Below the pieces are notes generated by a model. That model made no database searches and was not told the DNA's origin. It saw nothing but the letters and a program-made list of their open reading frames with translations. Positions 24,255 to 33,193 of a stretch of DNA of 46,074 nt are shown piece after piece. Source of the stretch: an uncultured Clostridia bacterium (GTDB taxonomy: Bacteria; Bacillota; Clostridia; Christensenellales; Aristaeellaceae); contig CAMJUL010000028.1 of NCBI GenBank assembly GCA_946408995.1, forward strand, positions 1-46,074, given 5' to 3'. The position numbers were made by a program, and so were the translations under genes. Each line of letters opens with the position of its first letter. The first letter of the stretch is position 1.

Positions 24255-25060
24255 GCTTCTGCCTCCTTTTTGGTTTGCTTTTCTTTGATATAGGGAATGA
24301 CATTGACCAGTACCAGGATCAGTGTCACCACTATCACGATCAGAGTGGAGAGCGCGTTGACGCTGGGATTGTACCGTTTCATGGAGTAGACGTACATCGA
24401 GATATTGTTGATGCCCACACCGGCGGTGAAGAAAGAAATGACAAAATCGTCAAAAGACATGCTGAAAGCGATCAGCGCCCCGGAAAAGATCGCCGGAAAG
24501 ATCTGCGGAAGGATCACCTTGGTCAGGGCCTGCATGGGATTGGCCCCCAGGTCAAGGGCCGCTTCCGCCACATTGTCGTCCAGCTGCCGAAGCTTTGGCA
24601 TGATGGTCAGTATGACGTAAGGCGTACAGAAGGTGATATGCGCTAGGATCAGGGTGGTCAGGCTCAGCTGGATGCCCGGGACGATGAACAATAGCATCAT
24701 GCCGATGGCCGTCACGATATCCGGGTTCATGACCGGCAGGTTGTTGACCTCCAGGATGATGGATCGGATCAGCGGGCGCGCCTTGGACAGGCCGATGGCT
24801 GCCACCGTGCCGATCAAGGTGGACACCAGCGTCGCGATCACAGCCACCAGCACCGTGTATTTGATGCTGTCAAGCATGGTCCGGTCACTGAACATGCTTT
24901 CATACCACTTCAGGGAAAAACCGGCGAAGTTGGTCATGGATTTGCTTTCATTGAAGGAGAACACGACCACATAGCCGATCGGCAGATAGATGAACAAAAG
25001 CACCAGGATCAGGTAACCGCGGGACATGAAAGACCAAGGGGATCTTTTCTTCTTATCCAT
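24251..25060 (-). CDS. potC: Spermidine/putrescine ABC transporter permease PotC
   Basis: A 269-residue permease with six predicted membrane helices. The first follows a basic N-terminus (MDKKKRSPWSFMSRG), and the EAA loop is EAALDLGANPMQALTKVILPQI, which contacts PotA. FSFNESKSMTNFAGFSLKWYE is typical of PotC. It follows potB by 4 bases and overlaps potD. Confidence 0.94.
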   Translation of the reverse strand: MDKKKRSPWSFMSRGYLILVLLFIYLPIGYVVVFSFNESKSMTNFAGFSLKWYESMFSDRTMLDSIKYTVLVAVIATLVSTLIGTVAAIGLSKARPLIRSIILEVNNLPVMNPDIVTAIGMMLLFIVPGIQLSLTTLILAHITFCTPYVILTIMPKLRQLDDNVAEAALDLGANPMQALTKVILPQIFPAIFSGALIAFSMSFDDFVISFFTAGVGINNISMYVYSMKRYNPSVNALSTLIVIVVTLILVLVNVIPYIKEKQTKKEAEA

Positions 25061-25064
25061 ACTG

Positions 25065-25847
25065 TCAATCCTCCTTGGCGCTGCGGTCCAGCTTTTTGGT
25101 GGCCCACATGGACGCGATGATGATCAGCGCCATGACCAGGGAAATGGCGGAGCCGAAGTTCCAGTCGCCGGTCGTGACGAAGAAGGTTTCGATCAGGTTG
25201 CCGATCAAAACGTAATCCCCGCCGCCCAGGAGCTTTGGAATGACGAAGCTGGACACTGCGGGCAGGAACACCAGCGTGATGCCGCTGATGATGCCCGGCA
25301 CGCTCAGCGGCAGGGTGACCTTCAGGAAGGTTTTCCACCGGTTCGCGCCCAGGTCATAGGCGGCGGTCAGCAGTTCCCGGTCCATCTTGGCGATCGAGGT
25401 GTGGATCTGGATGATCATGTAGGGGAGAAAGTCATACACCATGCCGATGAAAACCTTGGTTTCGCTTTCCAGGTCAAAATTCATCAGAATGCCGCGCCAG
25501 GCATAGGTTTTGAGCAGCATGTTGATCCACATGGGCAGCGTCAGAAGCAGCACCATCATGGTCTGGGACCGTTCGGAAAGGTTCGCGATGAACAGCGCTG
25601 CCGGATAGCCGATCAGGATGCAGAATACCGTGGTGATGAGCGCGATCCTCAGAGAGGTGAACAGCACGCGCATGAACGTCGGATCGGAGAAAAACCGGGT
25701 GAAATTCTCAAAGGTGAACTTGAAGATCAGCGTCCTGTTGCCGCCGTCCTTGGTCAGGGCGTAGAGAAGGATCATGATCATGGGCGCAACGATGAACAGT
25801 GCGATCCACAGGATGTAAGGATAGGACATGCGGAAGAAGGATTTCAA
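25065..25847 (-). CDS. potB: Spermidine/putrescine ABC transporter permease PotB
   Basis: A 260-residue permease with about six membrane helices and the EAA loop [40 protein letters not shown] is characteristic of PotB. It is shorter at the N-terminus than many homologues but starts with a hydrophobic helix ([21 protein letters not shown]). Its start overlaps the potA stop by 4 bases. Confidence 0.94.
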   Translation of the reverse strand: MKSFFRMSYPYILWIALFIVAPMIMILLYALTKDGGNRTLIFKFTFENFTRFFSDPTFMRVLFTSLRIALITTVFCILIGYPAALFIANLSERSQTMMVLLLTLPMWINMLLKTYAWRGILMNFDLESETKVFIGMVYDFLPYMIIQIHTSIAKMDRELLTAAYDLGANRWKTFLKVTLPLSVPGIISGITLVFLPAVSSFVIPKLLGGGDYVLIGNLIETFFVTTGDWNFGSAISLVMALIIIASMWATKKLDRSAKED

Positions 25848-27424
25848 ATCTCATGCACCGCCTTCCGCATCAGATGGATCTCGTTCGGCCCGAAGGAGAG
25901 GCCGACGCGATCCCCGGTCTCCAGGCGGGCAGTCGTTTCCACCTTGTATTCACGGCCTTGGGTGGCGAAGGTGATGTCGTAGGATCCTTCGGAGATCTCC
26001 GCCGGGTCGAAGTCGAATTTAACGTCCGTGATGTCCACGGGCGAATCGTCCTGCAGATTCCATGCTTCGGCGCTGGCCCAGGTCTTCAGGTCGGTGGAAA
26101 TGGCCATGGATTCCCTGATTTCGTCCGGCGTGATAAAGAAGTCCAGCGCGCTGATGCCGATGTTGTGCCTGGCGTCTTCCACATATTCGGGGTGGATCAC
26201 ATGTACTTTTACGGTGATTTCCGTCTTCTTGTCCGTGCCGAAGGTGATCGAGTAGACGCCGGGCTTTTTTTCGATGTTGTGGGTCACGCGGGTCAGGGAA
26301 ATGTCCCGGTCCTCATCGTCCCAGGCCTGGGCGTTGGCGATGGAAATGAAATCCTGATCGGTCATTTCCTTGTTTTCCAGATCCTCCGAATCCACATAGA
26401 AGTCGTTGGCACTGATTTTTTCCCCGGTGGAAGTGTTGTTGACATCGTGCTGGGTCACAACATGCATTTTGACGGTTTTGGTCACGCCGGTCCGGGTTTC
26501 CACCATCAGCTCGTAATGAACGCCCTTGAAAACGACGGATTTGACTTCGCCGCGCAGAACGCCGTCCTGCGGTTTGACGATGGTCAGGTCCTCGGGACGG
26601 ATCAGCACGTCCACGGTTTCGCCGGGATGCATGCGATAATCCGGGCATTCAAAATCACGGTCATCAAACCGGACCAGGCTTTCGGTTTTCATCTCGCCGT
26701 TGACGATGTTGCTCTCGCCGATGAAACGGGCCACATAGGCGTTGGCCGGTTCGTTGTAGATCTCCAGCGGGGTGCCGATCTGCTCGATCTCGCCGGCGTT
26801 CATCACCACGATCTTGTCGCTCATGGTCAGGGCCTCTTCCTGGTCATGGGTGACGAAGATAAACGTGATGCCCACTTCCTGCTGGATCCGCTTGAGCTCA
26901 CGCTGCATTTCCTTGCGCAGCTTCAGATCCAGAGCCCCCAGGGGCTCGTCGAGCAGCAGCACTTCCGGCTCGTTCACAAGCGCGCGGGCAATGGCCACGC
27001 GCTGCTGCTGTCCGCCGGAGAGCTGGGTGACGTTCCGCTTGCCGTAGCCTTCCAAATTGACCAGGGAGAGCATGCGGTTGACTTTTTGACGGATGATGTC
27101 GTTGCCCATTTTTTTGATCCGCAGGCCGAAGGCAATGTTTTCGTAGACGTTCATGTGCGGGAACAGGGCGTATTTCTGGAATACGGTGTTGATCTCCCGC
27201 TTATAGGGCGGCACCTTGTCGATGCACTGACCGTCGAAAATCACCGTGCCCTCGTCCTGCTCAAGGAATCCCCCCAGAATGCGCAGCAGCGTGGTCTTGC
27301 CGCATCCGGACGGGCCGAGCAGGGTTACGAATTCATTTTCGTTGATGTTCAGATTGACGCCTTTCAGGACGACCTGACCGTCAAAGAATTTGACGATGTT
27401 TTTGAATTCGATCAGTTTTCGCAT
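25844..27424 (-). CDS. potA: Polyamine ABC transporter ATPase PotA with two inserted Ig-like repeats
   Basis: A 526-residue ATPase powering PotBC. The nucleotide-binding domain is complete: Walker A GPSGCGKT (38-45), Q-loop near 83, signature LSGGQ (135-139), Walker B VLLLDE (155-160) and His193. The C-terminal TOBE region starts normally ([33 protein letters not shown], to 310) and ends normally ([29 protein letters not shown], 491-519). Between them are about 175 extra residues (315-490) forming two related units: [13 protein letters not shown]...[16 protein letters not shown]...YSITFGTDK and [13 protein letters not shown]...[17 protein letters not shown]...YDITFATQG. These resemble Ig-like repeats of Gram-positive surface proteins. 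Usual PotA is 350-380 residues. Upstream is AAAGGA. Confidence 0.93.
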   Translation of the reverse strand: MRKLIEFKNIVKFFDGQVVLKGVNLNINENEFVTLLGPSGCGKTTLLRILGGFLEQDEGTVIFDGQCIDKVPPYKREINTVFQKYALFPHMNVYENIAFGLRIKKMGNDIIRQKVNRMLSLVNLEGYGKRNVTQLSGGQQQRVAIARALVNEPEVLLLDEPLGALDLKLRKEMQRELKRIQQEVGITFIFVTHDQEEALTMSDKIVVMNAGEIEQIGTPLEIYNEPANAYVARFIGESNIVNGEMKTESLVRFDDRDFECPDYRMHPGETVDVLIRPEDLTIVKPQDGVLRGEVKSVVFKGVHYELMVETRTGVTKTVKMHVVTQHDVNNTSTGEKISANDFYVDSEDLENKEMTDQDFISIANAQAWDDEDRDISLTRVTHNIEKKPGVYSITFGTDKKTEITVKVHVIHPEYVEDARHNIGISALDFFITPDEIRESMAISTDLKTWASAEAWNLQDDSPVDITDVKFDFDPAEISEGSYDITFATQGREYKVETTARLETGDRVGLSFGPNEIHLMRKAVHEI

Positions 27425-27497
27425 GATTCGTTAATCCTTTCTGCGGTAAGATTTGGGGGAGGACTGCCCGGTCGGGGCCGATCGGATGAAAGAGGCT

Positions 27498-28040
27498 TCA
27501 GAACATCGGCGGATCGGTGACCCAGATGAATTTTGCCGGATGCTTGCCTTCGTTGCGGATACTGTGCGAGGTCTTCGGATGCAGGCAGAAGCTTTCGCCC
27601 GCGTGGATCTTCTGCCGGGTCGCTCCCGTCAGAAGGGTTAGGGTGCCGCTGAGCACATAGCCGAATTCTTCCCCCTCGTGGGGCTTGAACTCTTCGGTCT
27701 CCCCGCCGGCCCCCAGTTCGACCAGGATGGGCTCCATGCTGTTTTTCTGCGCGGTGGGGACGAGCCAGGTGATGCGGCCGTGCAGCAGGTCTTCGTCCGT
27801 TTTGACGAACATATCGGCCCGGGTGTAGACGGTTTTTTCCTTGCCGTCATCGCTGAAGAATTCCTTCAGTGTGATCCCAAGGCACTCCAGCAGATCGGTC
27901 AGTGTCGCGATCGATGGGGAGGCCTGGTCACGCTCGACCTGTGAGATAAAACCTTTGCTCAGCTCGCACCTGTCAGCCAATTCCTCCTGCGTCAGTCCGC
28001 GAAGCAGACGCAGCCTTTTCAGCTTTGGTCCGATTTCCAT
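27498..28040 (-). CDS. XRE-family regulator with C-terminal cupin domain
   Basis: A 180-residue regulator. Residues 1-62 are an XRE/Cro helix-turn-helix (LTQEELADRCELSKGFISQVERDQASPSIATL); residues about 100-178 are a cupin barrel (HEGEEFGYVLSGTLTLL, GESFCLHPKTSHSIRNEG). The architecture is like PuuR and other small-molecule-responsive repressors. It lies 73 bases upstream of potA without an obvious promoter between, so it is probably cotranscribed with and controls polyamine uptake. AGGAGGTG precedes the ATG. Confidence 0.92.
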   Translation of the reverse strand: MEIGPKLKRLRLLRGLTQEELADRCELSKGFISQVERDQASPSIATLTDLLECLGITLKEFFSDDGKEKTVYTRADMFVKTDEDLLHGRITWLVPTAQKNSMEPILVELGAGGETEEFKPHEGEEFGYVLSGTLTLLTGATRQKIHAGESFCLHPKTSHSIRNEGKHPAKFIWVTDPPMF

Positions 28041-28099
28041 GTTTCACCTCCTGCCGCTGCCCGGCGAAGGTACGCCGGGCGATGCATCATGCTTTTAAA

Positions 28100-28144
28100 C
28101 AAAAAGTTTAATGGTGCTGTAGTTTAATAAAGCTAAACTTTTTG
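28100..28144. promoter_or_regulatory. Operator-like repeats in the xre-pot leader
   Basis: CAAAAAGTTTA (28100-28110) and its exact inverse TAAACTTTTTG (28134-28144) flank a further AGTTTAAT at 28121-28128; AGTTTAAT also begins at 28105. A third, inverted GTTTAATAA overlaps the -10 box at 28152-28160. The repeated GTTTAAT core is a candidate site for autorepression by the XRE-cupin protein. Confidence 0.55.
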
Positions 28145-28153
28145 GCAGGGGTT

Positions 28154-28182
28154 ATTAAACCATATACGCATTGCTTTGTCAA
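28154..28182 (-). promoter_or_regulatory. Sigma-A promoter of the xre-potABCD operon
   Basis: On the minus strand TTGACA (28177-28182) and TTTAAT (28154-28159) are 17 bases apart. The transcript has a leader of about 105 bases containing the GTTTAAT repeats. Confidence 0.7.
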
Positions 28183-28254
28183 TAGAAACGGGATGGATTT
28201 CTTCGTTTTTTGTTGGGAAAGGGGTGTTTGTTTATTGTATTTTGAGCATGTCCC

Positions 28255-28283
28255 TTGCCAGCTTGGAAAAGCTGTGGTATACT
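28255..28283 (+). promoter_or_regulatory. Sigma-A promoter of ctsR-mcsA-mcsB-clpC
   Basis: TTGCCA (28255-28260) and TATACT (28278-28283) with a 17-base spacer, immediately upstream of the CtsR operator. Confidence 0.8.
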
Positions 28284-28288
28284 ATCAT

Positions 28289-28305
28289 AGGTCAAAGAAA
28301 GTCAG
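28289..28305 (+). promoter_or_regulatory. CtsR operator
   Basis: AGGTCAAAGAAAGTCAG closely matches the CtsR heptad direct repeat (GGTCAAA-NAN-RGTCAAA). It sits at the expected transcription start, six bases after the -10 box, as in an autoregulated ctsR operon. Confidence 0.85.
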
Positions 28306-28346
28306 TCAGACGTCCGGACGGCTCTTTGTCCATGGAGGTGTTTTGA

Positions 28347-28877
28347 ATGCGGCTGAGCGATACCATAGAAGCGTTTATCAAAACCATGATGCAGGAGGAC
28401 CAGGAAGCCTGTGAACTGAAGCGAAATGAGCTGGCGGCGTATTTTCACTGCGCGCCGAGCCAGATCAACTATGTTCTTTCGACCCGCTTTACCCCGGACC
28501 ACGGATACGTGATCTCCAGCCAGCGGGGCGGAGGCGGGTGTGTACGGATCGTCCGCATCCGGGCTTCGCGGGTGGACCGGCTTTCCTATTACCTGAACGA
28601 ACGTATCGGGGATTCCATTGACGAGCAGCGGGCATTGATCATTTGCCGGCAGCTGAAGGAACGGGGAACGGTCTCACCGGGGGAGGCGGCCATGATGGCA
28701 GCGGCCGTATCCAGGCAGGCGCTGGGGGTGCCGGTCCCGGAGAATCTAAAAGACGCCCTCCGCGCGAGGATCCTCAAGAGCATGCTCCTTTCAGTGGCCC
28801 AGAAGCCGGAGGAGACCCAGGGCGAGGAGCGGAAGGCGGCAGACAGGGACGATCCCCTGAATGAAAACGGAAGATAA
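28347..28877 (+). CDS. ctsR: Transcriptional repressor CtsR
   Basis: A 176-residue CtsR, the heat-shock repressor of class III genes. The N-terminal winged helix is clear (LSDTIEAFIKTMM, RNELAAYFHCAPSQINYVLSTRFTPDHGYVISSQRGGGGCVRI, including the glycine-rich wing that senses heat). The C-terminal dimer domain follows (about 78-150), then a polar tail. GGAGGTG precedes the ATG. Its own operator is just upstream. Confidence 0.95.
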   Translation: MRLSDTIEAFIKTMMQEDQEACELKRNELAAYFHCAPSQINYVLSTRFTPDHGYVISSQRGGGGCVRIVRIRASRVDRLSYYLNERIGDSIDEQRALIICRQLKERGTVSPGEAAMMAAAVSRQALGVPVPENLKDALRARILKSMLLSVAQKPEETQGEERKAADRDDPLNENGR

Positions 28878-28889
28878 CGGAGGAAAAAC

Positions 28890-29405
28890 ATGCTTTGTGA
28901 AGAATGCGGCGAAAGAGACGCTACCGTTATTGTGACCACGGTGATCAACGGAGAAACAACGACCCGGAATCTGTGCAGGGAATGCGTAAAAAAATACCAG
29001 AAGGGCGGAGATATATCCACGCTGCTCGCGGCCATTCTGTCCAGCATGTACAAGGCCAAGGAATCCGGCGGGAAAGCCTGTCCGAGGTGCGGCATGACCC
29101 TTGCCGAGTTCAACTCCGGAGGGATGTTTGGCTGCAGCGGGTGCTACAGCGCCTTCCGGGAGGAACTGGACCCCATGCTGAACCGGATCCAGGGCCGTAT
29201 GCAGCACGCCGGGAGAAAGCCGCACATGGATACGGAGGCCCAGGCGAAGGCAGAAAAGATCACCCGCATCCGGCGTGCCATGGAAGCGGCGGTCAGTGAG
29301 GAAGCTTTTGAGGAGGCCGCGCGCCTGAGGGACGAATTGAAAGCGCTGACAGCCCCTGAGAGCGTTTCCGACGGAAGGGGGGCGGACGGGGATGAGCGGG
29401 AATGA
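28890..29405 (+). CDS. mcsA: McsA, activator of the McsB arginine kinase
   Basis: A 171-residue zinc-binding partner of McsB. Cysteine pairs are Cys3/Cys6, Cys29/Cys32, Cys64/Cys67 and Cys82/Cys85, and a UVR motif (about 128-162, AMEAAVSEEAFEEAARLRDEL) ends the protein. It overlaps mcsB by 14 bases, implying translational coupling. GGAGG is upstream. Confidence 0.94.
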   Translation: MLCEECGERDATVIVTTVINGETTTRNLCRECVKKYQKGGDISTLLAAILSSMYKAKESGGKACPRCGMTLAEFNSGGMFGCSGCYSAFREELDPMLNRIQGRMQHAGRKPHMDTEAQAKAEKITRIRRAMEAAVSEEAFEEAARLRDELKALTAPESVSDGRGADGDERE

Positions 29406-30411
29406 GCAGATCGAAAGCAGGAACGGCATCGTCCTGTCCTCCCGGGTACGTCTGGCCAGAAACCTGAAGGACCTTTTTTTCCGCCCGAAGATGACGGCAG
29501 AGATGGCGGACGAATGCATCGATCGGGTGCTGGACGTGCTCAAGGAGGGACAGGAGGAGTACCGGTATTATCCCATGCGCGGCATCGACGCCGTCCAGAG
29601 GCAGTCTATGGTGGAGGATCACAGGATCAGTCCGGATCTGTACAAACTGGACGACCGGGGCGCCGCGCTGATCAGCGAAGACGGCAAGGTGGTCATCATG
29701 GTCAACGAGGAGGACCATCTTCGCATCCAGGCCTTTTCGGCGGGCCTTGCGCTGGAGACCGCCGCGGAACGGGCCTTCCGGACAGAGGATATTCTGCAAA
29801 GCCGTCTGGTGTTTGCCTTTGATGACCAGCTTGGGTATCTGACGGCGTGCCCCACCAATACGGGGACCGGGATGCGGGCGTCGGTCATGCTTCATCTGCC
29901 CGTGCTGACGGCCAAAAAACAGATGGGACAGGTGACGCAGTTGGCCGCGAAGCTTGGACTGACCATGCGCGGGATGTATGGGGAGGGCAGCGAGGCCCTC
30001 GGGAATGTCTATCAATTGTCCAATCAGGTGACTTTGGGGAAAACGGAGCATGAACTGGTGGAAGCAGTCACCGCGGTGGCGGGCCAGATCGCTGGCATGG
30101 AGCAGTTGGTCAGGGAAAAGGCGCTCCATGAGGAGCCGGTCCGTCTGGAAGACCAGATCATGCGGGCGGAGGGTGTCCTCCGATATGCCCGTTTGATGGA
30201 TATGAAGGAGTTTTATCCGCTGTGGTCCGGCCTTAGACTGGGGGCGTCCATGGGTCTTTTGGATATCCCCGTGGAAAAATGCGACGTCCTTCTCCGGGAA
30301 GCGCAGCCGGCCCATCTGACCCGGGCGGCGGGGCATGAACTGACGGAAGAGGAATTGCGCATTGCCCGGGCGGAGATGATCCGCAGGGAGCTGGAACAAA
30401 AACAGAATTAA
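29392..30411 (+). CDS. mcsB: Protein arginine kinase McsB
   Basis: A 339-residue phosphagen-kinase-fold enzyme that phosphorylates arginines and marks proteins for ClpCP. It has IVLSSRVRLARNL (13-25), NEEDHLRIQ (105-113) and the catalytic-loop block ACPTNTGTGMRASVMLHLP with Cys153. The usual CPTNLGTG is CPTNTGTG here, a mild change. No N-terminal guanidino domain, as expected for McsB. Confidence 0.95.
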   Translation: MSGNEQIESRNGIVLSSRVRLARNLKDLFFRPKMTAEMADECIDRVLDVLKEGQEEYRYYPMRGIDAVQRQSMVEDHRISPDLYKLDDRGAALISEDGKVVIMVNEEDHLRIQAFSAGLALETAAERAFRTEDILQSRLVFAFDDQLGYLTACPTNTGTGMRASVMLHLPVLTAKKQMGQVTQLAAKLGLTMRGMYGEGSEALGNVYQLSNQVTLGKTEHELVEAVTAVAGQIAGMEQLVREKALHEEPVRLEDQIMRAEGVLRYARLMDMKEFYPLWSGLRLGASMGLLDIPVEKCDVLLREAQPAHLTRAAGHELTEEELRIARAEMIRRELEQKQN

Positions 30412-30446
30412 CGCCGCGGGAGCGGCCCGCGGAAGAGGAGGAAAAC

Positions 30447-32930
30447 ATGCCCATATTTGGGAGATTCAACGAAAGTGCCCAGAAGGTGATCGGGGCGGCC
30501 CAGCAGACAGCGGTCCAGCTGCGCCATTCCTATGTGGGCACGGAGCATATGCTGGTTGCCCTTGTGAAGCAGGCCCGGGGGGATGTCCCGGCGCTTGGGG
30601 AGAACATTACCCCGGAACGCCTTTTGGAACAGGTCAAAGGCCTGACCGGGGAGGGCAATGAGGTCCCCAAACAGCTGGAGCTGACCCCCAGGGTCAAAAA
30701 AATCCTGGAGAATGCGATCCGGCTCAGCCGGGAAAGGGGACAGGCGTACGTCAACAGCAGGCATCTGTGGGCGGCGCTTCTCCAGGAGACGGATTCTGTG
30801 GCCGTCCGGATCCTCCGGGCGCTGAATCAGGATGTGGACAAGCTGTTCGGGAGCGTAGCGGAAAGCCTGAACGCCCCGGAAGCGGAAAGCGAAGGGGACG
30901 GGGACGCCTCCGGAGGAAAATCTCCGCTGGCCAGGTTTGGCCGGGACCTGAATGAGGCGGCTGAGAAGGGGGAACTGGACCCGGTCATCGGCAGAAAAAC
31001 GGAGATCGAAAGGATCATCCAGATCCTCAGCCGCAGGACAAAGAACAATCCTGTCCTGATCGGGGAACCCGGTGTAGGCAAGAGCGCCGTGGCGGAGGGC
31101 CTGGCGGAGCGTATCGTGTCCGGGGCGATCCCGGACAACCTGAAAGGAAAACGCCTCATCAGCCTGGACATGGGTTCCATGGTGGCCGGCAGCAAATTCC
31201 GCGGGGAATTCGAGGAACGCCTCAAGAGCACCCTGGACGAGGTCCGCAAAAAGAAAAACGTCATTCTGTTTATCGATGAGCTCCAAAACATCGTCGGCGC
31301 CGGAAAGGCCGAGGGCAGCATGGACGCAGCCAACATCCTCAAGCCGGCCCTGGCGCGGGGGGACATCCAGTGCATCGGTGCTACGACGCTGGATGAGTAC
31401 CGGAAAAACATCGAAAAGGACGCGGCGCTGGCCAGGCGCTTCCAGCCTGTGACCGTCAATGAACCCACGGAGGAAGAGTGCTTTGCGATCCTGCTCGGGA
31501 TCCGGGACAAGTATGAGGCCCATCACCGGGTACGCATCACGGACGAGGCCCTGCAGGCGGCCATTTCCCTGTCCAACCGGTATATTCCGGACCGTTTCCA
31601 GCCGGACAAGGCCATTGATTTGATGGATGAGGCCGCCAGCAGGGTCAGGATCCATTCTTTCACCGCCCCGGTGGATGTAACGGAGCAGGAAAATGAGCTG
31701 GAGGGGATCCGCAGAGAAAAGCAGGAGGCCATCGACCGGCAGGATTATGAAAAAGCCGCCGCCATGAGGGACCGGGAAAGCGTCCTGAAAAAGGCCATCG
31801 AAGAAAAGCGGGCGGCCTGGGAAAAAACGAAAAACCAAAAGAAGGATATCGTGGGCAAGGAGGAGATCGCCCAGGTGGTGGCCGGCTGGACCGGGATCCC
31901 TGTGAGCAGGATGACCGAATCGGAAGCGGAACGGCTCCTGCATCTGGAGGAGACCCTTCACAAACGGGTGATCGGACAGGAAGAGGCGGTCACGGCGGTT
32001 TCCAAGGCGATCCGGCGCGCCAGGGCAGGTCTGCAGGATCCAAAGCGCCCCATCGGCTCCTTTATTTTCCTGGGCCCTACGGGCGTTGGGAAAACAGAGC
32101 TTTGCAGGGCTTTGGCGGAGGCGCTGTTCGGGGATGAAAACGCCATGATCCGTTTGGACATGTCCGAATACATGGAGAAACACACGGTTTCCAGGATGGT
32201 GGGCTCGCCTCCCGGCTATGTGGGCTACGACGAAGGGGGACAGCTGACCGAGGCTGTGCGCAGAAAGCCTTACAGCGTGCTTTTGTTTGACGAAATCGAA
32301 AAGGCGCATCCGGACGTGTTCAATATCCTTCTGCAGATCCTGGAGGACGGGCGGCTGACCGACAATATGGGACGAACCGTCTCCTTCCGCAACTGCGTCA
32401 TCGTGATGACGTCCAACGCTGGCGCCCAGGTGATCTCACGGACCATGGGATTTGGGGGCGGCGCCAGTCAGGTGTTGGATTATGAACGGATGCGGGAGAG
32501 GATCATGACCGAGATCCGCAACGTGTTCAAGCCTGAGTTTCTCAACCGGGTGGATGAGATCATCGTCTTTCACAAGCTGGATGAGACGCATATCCGTTCT
32601 ATTACTGCGCTGATGCTCCATTCCGTGGCGGACCGGATCTCTGCCAGCGGCGTTCTCCTGTCCTACGACGAGAAAGCCGTTGCATATCTGGCCAAGGCGG
32701 GGACCGACGAGCAGTACGGGGCAAGGCCTCTTCGCAGGCTGATTCAGCGGACGGTGGAGGATGACCTGAGCGAACAGCTGCTGCTTGGGAAGATCGCCCT
32801 CGGGGATTCGGTTCACATCACCTGCGAGGAGGACAAGCTGAAGTATATCCCCATGAAAAAGCAGCCTGACGAGAAAGAGAACGGAACGGAACCCCCGGAA
32901 GACGCGCAGCCGGAAAAAAATGGAGATTAA
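30447..32930 (+). CDS. clpC: AAA+ unfoldase ClpC
   Basis: An 827-residue class I Clp ATPase that unfolds substrates, including arginine-phosphorylated ones, for ClpP. It has an N-domain with two Clp-N repeats (1-145), an acidic linker, D1 with Walker A GEPGVGKS (206-213), a middle domain with a UVR-like segment (EAIDRQDYEKAAAMRDRES, about 430-448), and D2 with GPTGVGKT near 542 and SEYMEKHTVSRMVGSPPGYVG. Fourth gene of the CtsR regulon here; AGGAGG precedes the ATG. Confidence 0.96.
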   Translation: MPIFGRFNESAQKVIGAAQQTAVQLRHSYVGTEHMLVALVKQARGDVPALGENITPERLLEQVKGLTGEGNEVPKQLELTPRVKKILENAIRLSRERGQAYVNSRHLWAALLQETDSVAVRILRALNQDVDKLFGSVAESLNAPEAESEGDGDASGGKSPLARFGRDLNEAAEKGELDPVIGRKTEIERIIQILSRRTKNNPVLIGEPGVGKSAVAEGLAERIVSGAIPDNLKGKRLISLDMGSMVAGSKFRGEFEERLKSTLDEVRKKKNVILFIDELQNIVGAGKAEGSMDAANILKPALARGDIQCIGATTLDEYRKNIEKDAALARRFQPVTVNEPTEEECFAILLGIRDKYEAHHRVRITDEALQAAISLSNRYIPDRFQPDKAIDLMDEAASRVRIHSFTAPVDVTEQENELEGIRREKQEAIDRQDYEKAAAMRDRESVLKKAIEEKRAAWEKTKNQKKDIVGKEEIAQVVAGWTGIPVSRMTESEAERLLHLEETLHKRVIGQEEAVTAVSKAIRRARAGLQDPKRPIGSFIFLGPTGVGKTELCRALAEALFGDENAMIRLDMSEYMEKHTVSRMVGSPPGYVGYDEGGQLTEAVRRKPYSVLLFDEIEKAHPDVFNILLQILEDGRLTDNMGRTVSFRNCVIVMTSNAGAQVISRTMGFGGGASQVLDYERMRERIMTEIRNVFKPEFLNRVDEIIVFHKLDETHIRSITALMLHSVADRISASGVLLSYDEKAVAYLAKAGTDEQYGARPLRRLIQRTVEDDLSEQLLLGKIALGDSVHITCEEDKLKYIPMKKQPDEKENGTEPPEDAQPEKNGD

Positions 32931-32944
32931 TCCGTCATAACCAG

Positions 32945-32972
32945 TTGACAAAAGCAGTCGGTGTGTTATAGT
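32945..32972 (+). promoter_or_regulatory. Sigma-A promoter of the metK transcript
   Basis: TTGACA (32945-32950) and TATAGT (32967-32972) with a 16-base spacer, just upstream of the SAM riboswitch. Confidence 0.75.
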
Positions 32973-32986
32973 AGTCATAACCGAAT

Positions 32987-33140
32987 ACCTTATCAAGAGT
33001 GGCGGAGGGACTGGCCCTGTGATGCCCGGCAACCGGCTCAAGCAGCTTGGTGCCAATTCCAGCAGCACGGCAGTGCTGACAGATAAGGCGCGCTTTGGAT
33101 TGAACAAGCCACCCGTTTCTGTGAATCGGGCGGCTTTTTT
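32987..33140 (+). promoter_or_regulatory. SAM-I (S-box) riboswitch with terminator
   Basis: The aptamer is 32988-33088. P1 pairs CCTTATC with GATAAGG, and the conserved core AGAGTGGCGGAGGGAC, GATGCC and GGCAACC is present. The terminator is 33106-33140: AAGCCACCCG pairs with CGGGCGGCTT, one mismatch, followed by T residues. SAM binding is expected to switch metK off. Confidence 0.97.
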
Positions 33141-33193
33141 GATAAGACGGCCTGAAATCGGAGGTATTTGGAAACAAAGAAAGGAGCCATTCA

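Noticed and set aside
25799-27520. 573-codon open frame on the plus strand opposite potA
   Set aside because: It is antisense to a fully conserved ATPase, has no ribosome site and no recognisable domain; GC-rich codon use keeps antisense frames open.
30408-32309. 633-codon open frame on the minus strand opposite clpC
   Set aside because: Antisense shadow of clpC with no start signals and no family resemblance.
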